The notes beneath the pieces were generated by a model that saw only the letters and a list, made by a program, of their open reading frames with translations, had not been told where the DNA came from and made no database searches. Made by a program: the position numbers and the translations under genes. From contig CANHAH010000012.1 of assembly GCA_947458705.1 (NCBI GenBank), positions 1 through 38,587 of the forward strand: DNA of 38,587 bases, read 5' to 3'. Positions 33,764 to 38,587 of this stretch are shown here, in pieces. This DNA is from Opitutia bacterium. GTDB lineage: Bacteria; Verrucomicrobiota; Verrucomicrobiia; Opitutales; Opitutaceae. Positions within the stretch are counted from its first letter, which is position 1. Each line of letters begins with the position of its first letter.

Positions 33764-34627
33764 TTAGGTCGTAACGAGACGGCCGTTGGTCTGGCGGACC
33801 TGGACGTCGACTTTAAGCAAGCGAGTGGGTGCCCCCCTATACGTGCCGTTGATGGGTCGGATGTCAGCGTAGTCGCGGCCTACGGCGACTTTTACGTACC
33901 GGTCGTCGGCGGGGCGGTCGTGGGTGGGGTCAAAGGCGGCCCAGCCGAAGCCGGGGACATAGGCTTCGATCCAAGCGTGCGAGGCTTCGATCTCGCGCGG
34001 ACGGCGGGTTGTGTTGAAAAAATACCCGCTTACGTAACGGGCGGGTATGCCGAGGCTGCGACAGAGGCCGAGATGGACGTGGGCAAAATCTTGGCAGACG
34101 CCCATACGGAGTTTGAGGGCCTCGTTGGCGCGGGTGCTTACGCCGGTAGTCTTGGGTTTGTAAGTGAACGTGCGGTAGATGTGGCGACCGAGGCGGCAGA
34201 CCTCGTTCCAGACATCGGCCCGGCCGTCACATAGGGCGTCCTGGGCTTCGCGCCATAGCTCAACTTCAAGCGGCACGTAATGGGAGCTGGTGTAAAACTC
34301 GGCGAACATCTCGCGTTCAGCGGATTGTTCGAGATCGGAAGATGAGACGGAGGGGACGGAGGGGCGGTCGTTGTTGGGTGTGGTCTCGACGAGAGATTCG
34401 GCTTCCACGATCAGCTTGGTGTGACCTTCGACGATGTCGAAGTAATGAATCTTGTTGCCGTAAAAATCGCTGTAATCCTGCGGGATTGCGGTCGGCTCGA
34501 GTCGCAAGTCGAAGGTCACGCACTTTTGGAAGGTGTCATCTATGGGGCATAGACGCACTTCGTTGAAGCTGTCGTGTGCTTTGCCAGCGTAGGTGAAAGA
34601 CGTGCGGTGTAGGATGCTCAGGTGCAT
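33764..34627 (-). CDS. Transglutaminase-like cysteine-protease-fold protein
   Basis: A 287-residue protein of the bacterial transglutaminase-like family. The N-terminal beta-domain (LSILHRTSFTYAGKAHDSFNEVRLCP, about 1-140) precedes the catalytic core. The triad is visible as GVCQDFAHVHLGLCRS (Cys), IEASHAWIEAYVPG (His) and WAAFDPTHD (Asp). These proteins usually act as peptidases or amidases rather than crosslinkers. It is cytoplasmic by lack of a signal peptide. It is third in a run with the circularly permuted ATP-grasp and alpha-E genes, a combination conserved across many bacteria and proposed to make and process a small peptide or amide tag. Its start lies 63 bases after the alpha-E stop. 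Confidence 0.9.
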   Translation of the reverse strand: MHLSILHRTSFTYAGKAHDSFNEVRLCPIDDTFQKCVTFDLRLEPTAIPQDYSDFYGNKIHYFDIVEGHTKLIVEAESLVETTPNNDRPSVPSVSSSDLEQSAEREMFAEFYTSSHYVPLEVELWREAQDALCDGRADVWNEVCRLGRHIYRTFTYKPKTTGVSTRANEALKLRMGVCQDFAHVHLGLCRSLGIPARYVSGYFFNTTRRPREIEASHAWIEAYVPGFGWAAFDPTHDRPADDRYVKVAVGRDYADIRPINGTYRGAPTRLLKVDVQVRQTNGRLVTT

Positions 34628-34693
34628 GGGCCAAGCGGCGACTTAATCAGGTGCACGGTCGGCCCGGTCGCAAAGGCAATTATTGCGTAGCTA

Positions 34694-35695
34694 CTACTGT
34701 TGTTGCTGTTGCTGCTGTAGCTCGGTGCTCGATTCGGCCGGATAAAACATGGTCGTTTGTACTACTTCTTCGCTGATGATATCTAGTGTGGTCTGCACCT
34801 GTTGGAGGAATTCGTGAAGGCCTTGGTCGATGATTTCGGTAATGCTCAAGGATTGCAGATCGGCAAGCAGACGGCGGGCAGCGCGGGCGGCATCGGATTT
34901 TGGGCGGGCGCCGGTTTCGCTCAAGATTCGGCGGAGAAAATCGTCGATCTGGGCCACGCAGTAGTGGAGCGAGCGGGGAAAGGAATCAGAGAAGATGAGA
35001 AACTCAGCGGCCTTCCAAGGCAGGATGGCGCTGACGTGCGCACGGCGGTAGGCTTCAAGAGCGCTGGCGGAGCGAAGTACTGCTTGCCATTGCGCGGTGT
35101 CGACGGCGCCGCCGACGTCAGAGGCATTGGGGAGTAGGATGTGATATTTGACGTCGAGGATACGCATGGTCTTGTCGGCGCGCTCGATGTATTTGCCGAA
35201 CTGGATGAACTCCCAGCCTTCGCTACGGGAGTAAGTGGCGCTGGTGAGACCTTGGAAAAGATGAGAGGCTTGTTTGATGCGCGCAAAAAATTCGTGGGGG
35301 CCACCCGCCCAGACCTCGGTGGTATTTTGCGATTTAAGGTAAAGATGGAGTTCGTTGATCGTCTCCCACATCTCGGCGGAGATTTGGTCGCGTATCATGC
35401 GGGCGTTTTCACGGGCGGCGAAGACGCACGCGAGGATTGAGCCGGGGTTGCGCAGGTCGAAGGCGAGGAATTCGGTGACCGTGCGGCTGTTGGCGGTTTT
35501 GTAGTGCTCGGCGAATAGTTTTTCTTCGCCCGTGCTTAGTATAATCGAGTCCCAGTGGTCCTTGAGGCTGGCATCGTTAAGGCCTTGAAAATCTAGGAGG
35601 AACTGGAGGTTGACCTCTAGGAGACGTGCTATGTTTTCGGCGCGCTCTATATATCGGCTCATCCAATACAGCGAGTGTGCTACGCGTGAGAGCAT
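34694..35695 (-). CDS. Alpha-E (DUF403) domain protein with polyglutamine tail
   Basis: I start it at the ATG at 35695 (MLSRVAHSLYWMSRYIERAENIARLLEVN), which is the usual family N-terminus; the track starts at a GTG 16 codons upstream. The rest (about 333 residues) is all-helical alpha-E, with WEFIQFGKYIERADKTMRILDVKYH as second signature repeat and FLIFSDSFPRSLHYCVAQID. The family always travels with circularly permuted ATP-grasp and transglutaminase-like proteins; its biochemical role is unsettled. The C-terminus ends in LQQQQQQQ, encoded by mixed CAG and CAA codons, followed by two consecutive TAG stops. That tail is not part of the family core. Confidence 0.88.
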   Translation of the reverse strand: MLSRVAHSLYWMSRYIERAENIARLLEVNLQFLLDFQGLNDASLKDHWDSIILSTGEEKLFAEHYKTANSRTVTEFLAFDLRNPGSILACVFAARENARMIRDQISAEMWETINELHLYLKSQNTTEVWAGGPHEFFARIKQASHLFQGLTSATYSRSEGWEFIQFGKYIERADKTMRILDVKYHILLPNASDVGGAVDTAQWQAVLRSASALEAYRRAHVSAILPWKAAEFLIFSDSFPRSLHYCVAQIDDFLRRILSETGARPKSDAARAARRLLADLQSLSITEIIDQGLHEFLQQVQTTLDIISEEVVQTTMFYPAESSTELQQQQQQQ

Positions 35696-35775
35696 CACGT
35701 TGGCCTGTGGTCGTGAGGGCGGGAGTTTAGGTGCGGATGGCACAGTAAAAATTTATAAGGGTGGACGCGGCGGTT

Positions 35776-37224
35776 TTATTCGTCGCCCTGAAGGACCCAA
35801 GTGTCTTTGGAGCCGCCACCTTGGGATGAATTGACCACTAGCGAGCCCTTGCGGAGGGCTACGCGCGTAAGACCGCCAGGGGTGACAGTAATTTTTTTCC
35901 CGTATAGGATGTAAGGACGCAGATCGATGTGACGGGCTTGGAGTTCGCCTTCGCAGTAGGTGGGTGATCGTGAGAGGGCGATTGGATCTTGAGCGATAAA
36001 GTTGCGGGGGTTGGCGGCGACTTGGGCACGGAAGCTCTCGCACTCGGCTTTAGTGGAGGCTGGGCCGATCAACATACCGTAGCCGCCGGCTTCATTCGCG
36101 GATTTCACGACGAGCTTAGAAATATTTTCGAGGATGTATTTCCGGTTGAGTGGATCGGAGGCGAGGTAGGTGTTTACGTTGGCTAAGATGGGTTCTTCGC
36201 CGAGGTAGTATTTAATAATTTTTGGTACGTAGGCGTAGATAACTTTGTCGTCGGCGACACCGGTCCCAATTGAGTTGGCGAGAGCAACGTGGCCAGCGCG
36301 GGCGGCGCCAACGAGTCCGGGGACTCCGAGCAAGGAGTCGGCGCGGAATACGGTGGGATCGAGGAAGTCATCGTCGATGCGGCGGTAGATGACGTCGACC
36401 TGGACGAGGCCAGCGGTGGTGCGCATGTAGACTTTGGATTCACGTACGACGAGGTCGCGGCCTTCAACAATCGGGATGCCCATCTGCCGGGCGAGGAAAG
36501 TGTGCTCGAAGTAGGCACTGTTGTAGACGCCAGGGGTGAGAAGCACGACGTTGGGTTTATCGGTGCGATCAGGCGCGAGGTAGAGGAGGGATTTGAGGAG
36601 CGAGTCGCCGTACGTCTCGACTGGTCGCACGCCGTAGCTAGAGAAAAGATCAGGAAACGCTCGGCGCATCGCGACGCGGTTCTCGAGCATGTAGGAGGCG
36701 CCGGAGGGACAGCGCAGGTTATCCTCGAGGACGAGGTAGTTACCCGCGTGGTCGCGGATTAGATCGGTGCCGCAGATGTGAACGTAGATGTCGCGCGGGA
36801 CATTGAAGTTCATAAACTCACGGCGAAAATGTTTGGCTCCTAGGATGAGCGCGGCGGGGACGATTTTATCCTTCAGGATTTTTTGGCCGTGATAGAGATC
36901 GTGAAGGAAAAGATTGAGCGCGGTGATGCGCTGGATGAGGCCGGCTTCCAGTTTGGCCCATTCCCGACTTGGAATAATGCGCGGTATGAGGTCGAAGGGG
37001 AAAATACGCTCGGTGCCCTCGGAGTCGTTATAGACGGTGAACGTGACGCCGCGGCGCAGGAACGCGAGGTCCACGGCAGCGCGGCGCTGGTTGAAGTCGG
37101 AAGCGGGTAGCGTGGTAAGACGCTCGGCGAGACGGCGATAATGAGGGCGGACTGTTTTGCCGTTGGGTTCGAACATCTCGTCGAAGAAGGAGTCGACGTC
37201 GTAGGTGGTGCTGATGAGCGACAC
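35776..37224 (-). CDS. Circularly permuted ATP-grasp protein (DUF404/DUF407)
   Basis: A 482-residue protein with the family hallmarks: an N-terminal [104 protein letters not shown] and [16 protein letters not shown]. The enzyme should ligate a carboxylate to an amine using ATP. The GTG at 37224 is the best start because an in-frame stop lies 10 codons upstream and the conserved DEMF block is near the N-terminus. It leads the ATP-grasp/alpha-E/transglutaminase run, with 80 bases to the alpha-E ATG. The substrate is unknown. Confidence 0.9.
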   Translation of the reverse strand: MSLISTTYDVDSFFDEMFEPNGKTVRPHYRRLAERLTTLPASDFNQRRAAVDLAFLRRGVTFTVYNDSEGTERIFPFDLIPRIIPSREWAKLEAGLIQRITALNLFLHDLYHGQKILKDKIVPAALILGAKHFRREFMNFNVPRDIYVHICGTDLIRDHAGNYLVLEDNLRCPSGASYMLENRVAMRRAFPDLFSSYGVRPVETYGDSLLKSLLYLAPDRTDKPNVVLLTPGVYNSAYFEHTFLARQMGIPIVEGRDLVVRESKVYMRTTAGLVQVDVIYRRIDDDFLDPTVFRADSLLGVPGLVGAARAGHVALANSIGTGVADDKVIYAYVPKIIKYYLGEEPILANVNTYLASDPLNRKYILENISKLVVKSANEAGGYGMLIGPASTKAECESFRAQVAANPRNFIAQDPIALSRSPTYCEGELQARHIDLRPYILYGKKITVTPGGLTRVALRKGSLVVNSSQGGGSKDTWVLQGDE

Positions 37225-37333
37225 GTGGAAGGGTTTGGGTTGCTGGTAGCCCCTTTAGCAGGTCCTTTGCCAGTCGAGCTGCGTCGGCTTCGTCCCAACC
37301 ATTTGGCCGCAAGAGCATGTGGGTATATATGAA

Positions 37334-37361
37334 AAATCCCCGACGCTTAGGGCGGGGATTT
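37334..37361 (-). terminator. Rho-independent terminator after lpd
   Basis: AAATCCCCG (37334-37342) and CGGGGATTT (37353-37361) form a perfect 9-bp stem with a 10-base loop. On the minus strand the stem is followed by TTTTTC, the expected T-run. It lies 50 bases past the dihydrolipoyl dehydrogenase stop and insulates the ATP-grasp run downstream. Confidence 0.82.
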
Positions 37362-37410
37362 CGGCGGATTCACCGCGTATTGAACGGTGTCCGGAAGGGG
37401 TTGTGGCGAT

Positions 37411-38587
37411 TTAAAGCGCGTGGAGGGCGCGCTTGCTGACGGCGAGTGCGGCTTCTTTGACTGCTTCACTCATCGTCGGGTGCGCGTGAACGGTACGCGC
37501 GAGGTCTTCGGCACTGCCGCCATACTCCATGTGCGTCACGATCTCGCTGATTAATTCGCCGGCGCCTTTACCGAGAATTTGGGCGCCGAGGATTTTATCG
37601 GTTTTCGCGTCAGCGATGATTTTGACGTAGCCTTCGGTGGCGTCGTTGGCGAGGGCGCGGCCGTTGGCGGCAAAGTTGAATTTACCGACGTTGATCGCGA
37701 GGCCGGCGGCTTTCGCGGCGTCTTCGCCGAGGCCAATCGAGGCGACTTCGGGATCGGTGTAAACGATTGCTGGGATCAGATCCCAGTTCACGTGACCGGC
37801 TTTGCTAGCGATCCATTCAGCGACGGCGACGCCGTCTTCTTCGGCTTTGTGCGCGAGCATGGGACCGGCGACCACATCGCCGAGCGCCCATATACCGGGG
37901 ACGTTGGTCTTGAGGTGCGCGTCGACTTTGATGCGTTTTTTATCGTCGAGCTGCACGCCGGCGAGATCGAGGCCGAGGCTGTCGGTGAACGGTCGACGAC
38001 CGACGGCGACGAGGACTTTGTCGGCGGGGAAGGAAATTTTTTCGGTGCCGCGCTCGGCGGTGAGGACGCCTTTGGCGTAGCCGGTGACTTTCGCGCCGGT
38101 CTCGATCTTGAGGCCTTGCTTGGTGAGGATGCGGGTGAAGTTGCGGACGATGTCGTCGTCGTAGGTTGCGATGATTTTAGGGAGAAATTCGACGACCGTG
38201 ACATCGGCGCCGAGGCGAGACCAGACCGAGCCGAGTTCGAGCCCGATGGCGCCACCGCCGACAACCACGAGTTTCTTCGGGACGCTGGAGAAGTTAATGG
38301 CTTGATCGCTGGAGACGACGCTGGTGCCGTCAAATTTCATAAACGGCAACTCGACAGGCGCAGAGCCGGTCGCGATGACGATGTTTTTGGCGGTGAGCAT
38401 TTCGTCGCCGACTTTCACCGTAGTCGGCGATGTGAAGCTCGCGGCGCCTGTGAGGACGGTGATCTTACGGCCCTTAGCGAGTTGGGCGACGCCCCCGACG
38501 AGCTTCGTGACGACGTCGTCTTTTTTCTTCAACAACGTGGCGAGGTCAAGTTCGACGCCGGTGAGTTTGATGCCGTGCGCGGCGGCG
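37411..38587 (-). CDS. lpd: Dihydrolipoyl dehydrogenase (E3), N-terminus cut by window edge
   Basis: The reading frame stays open to the right edge (AAAHGIKLTGVELDLATLLKKKDD precedes the track's TTG start), so about 75 N-terminal residues with the redox-active cysteine pair are outside. About 391 residues are visible. NAD-binding domain: VVVGGGAIGLELGSVWSRLGADVTVVE. Central FAD domain: LVAVGRRPFTDSLGL and WALGDVVAGPMLAHKAEEDG. C-terminal interface with the catalytic His-Glu pair: TVHAHPTMSEAVKEAA. It reoxidises dihydrolipoamide of pyruvate, 2-oxoglutarate or branched-chain dehydrogenases, or the glycine cleavage system. Partner subunits are not in view. Confidence 0.95.
   Translation of the reverse strand, partial: AAAHGIKLTGVELDLATLLKKKDDVVTKLVGGVAQLAKGRKITVLTGAASFTSPTTVKVGDEMLTAKNIVIATGSAPVELPFMKFDGTSVVSSDQAINFSSVPKKLVVVGGGAIGLELGSVWSRLGADVTVVEFLPKIIATYDDDIVRNFTRILTKQGLKIETGAKVTGYAKGVLTAERGTEKISFPADKVLVAVGRRPFTDSLGLDLAGVQLDDKKRIKVDAHLKTNVPGIWALGDVVAGPMLAHKAEEDGVAVAEWIASKAGHVNWDLIPAIVYTDPEVASIGLGEDAAKAAGLAINVGKFNFAANGRALANDATEGYVKIIADAKTDKILGAQILGKGAGELISEIVTHMEYGGSAEDLARTVHAHPTMSEAVKEAALAVSKRALHAL

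Noticed and set aside
34697-34717. CAG/CAA tract as a microsatellite or CRISPR-like repeat
   Set aside because: It is a single 21-base in-frame coding tract with mixed codons, not a spaced repeat array.

Overview
The window is GC-rich, gene-dense DNA from a Gram-negative heterotroph. The best guess is a member of the Verrucomicrobiota, probably Opitutaceae-like. This is inferred from the gene repertoire: two secreted DUF1080 (3-keto-disaccharide hydrolase-like) proteins, a TonB receptor with a VLPEFNV-type N-terminal box, a beta-propeller/azurin fusion, many GTG starts and few Shine-Dalgarno sequences. No rRNA, tRNA, CRISPR array, insertion sequence or phage gene was recognised, and no stretch over 300 bases lacks a gene.

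Left part (1-6197, all minus strand): glycerate kinase, a NamZ/DUF1343 lipoprotein, a sodium:solute symporter, and a TMTC-like membrane protein with C-terminal TPRs that runs off the left edge. Middle left (6376-12287, plus): a TonB-dependent receptor, a malonyl-CoA synthetase-like/MatC-like malonate pair with a 4-base overlap, and a secreted SGNH hydrolase. Then, on minus (12284-18825): a LacI regulator, a DUF1653 protein, a beta-propeller/blue-copper protein, a DUF1080/PA14-like protein, an unusual ClpP and guanine deaminase.

The centrepiece (18355-30739) is a purine-to-malate catabolic locus. Guanine deaminase faces away from a compact plus-strand operon: malate synthase, OHCU decarboxylase, HIU hydrolase, allantoate amidohydrolase, allantoinase, (S)-ureidoglycine aminohydrolase, a plant-type ureidoglycolate amidohydrolase and a single-chain eukaryote-like xanthine dehydrogenase. 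XdhC lies convergently just downstream. Together they would turn guanine or xanthine into glyoxylate, releasing all nitrogen as ammonia with no urea, and then condense glyoxylate with acetyl-CoA to malate. The one step with no visible enzyme is urate oxidase; no purine transporter is visible either.

Right part: a minus-strand run of HAD phosphatase, RpiB, MarR regulator, DUF1080 protein and XdhC; then a small BamE-like lipoprotein (plus) and the well-known but poorly understood trio of circularly permuted ATP-grasp, alpha-E and transglutaminase-like proteins (minus), where the alpha-E protein ends in seven glutamines. The window closes with a rho-independent terminator and a 5'-truncated dihydrolipoyl dehydrogenase.

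Several ORF-track starts are too long because they use TTG or other upstream codons. I corrected these for LacI, ClpP, malate synthase, UraD, both M20 genes where needed, UGHY, XDH, RpiB and the alpha-E protein.
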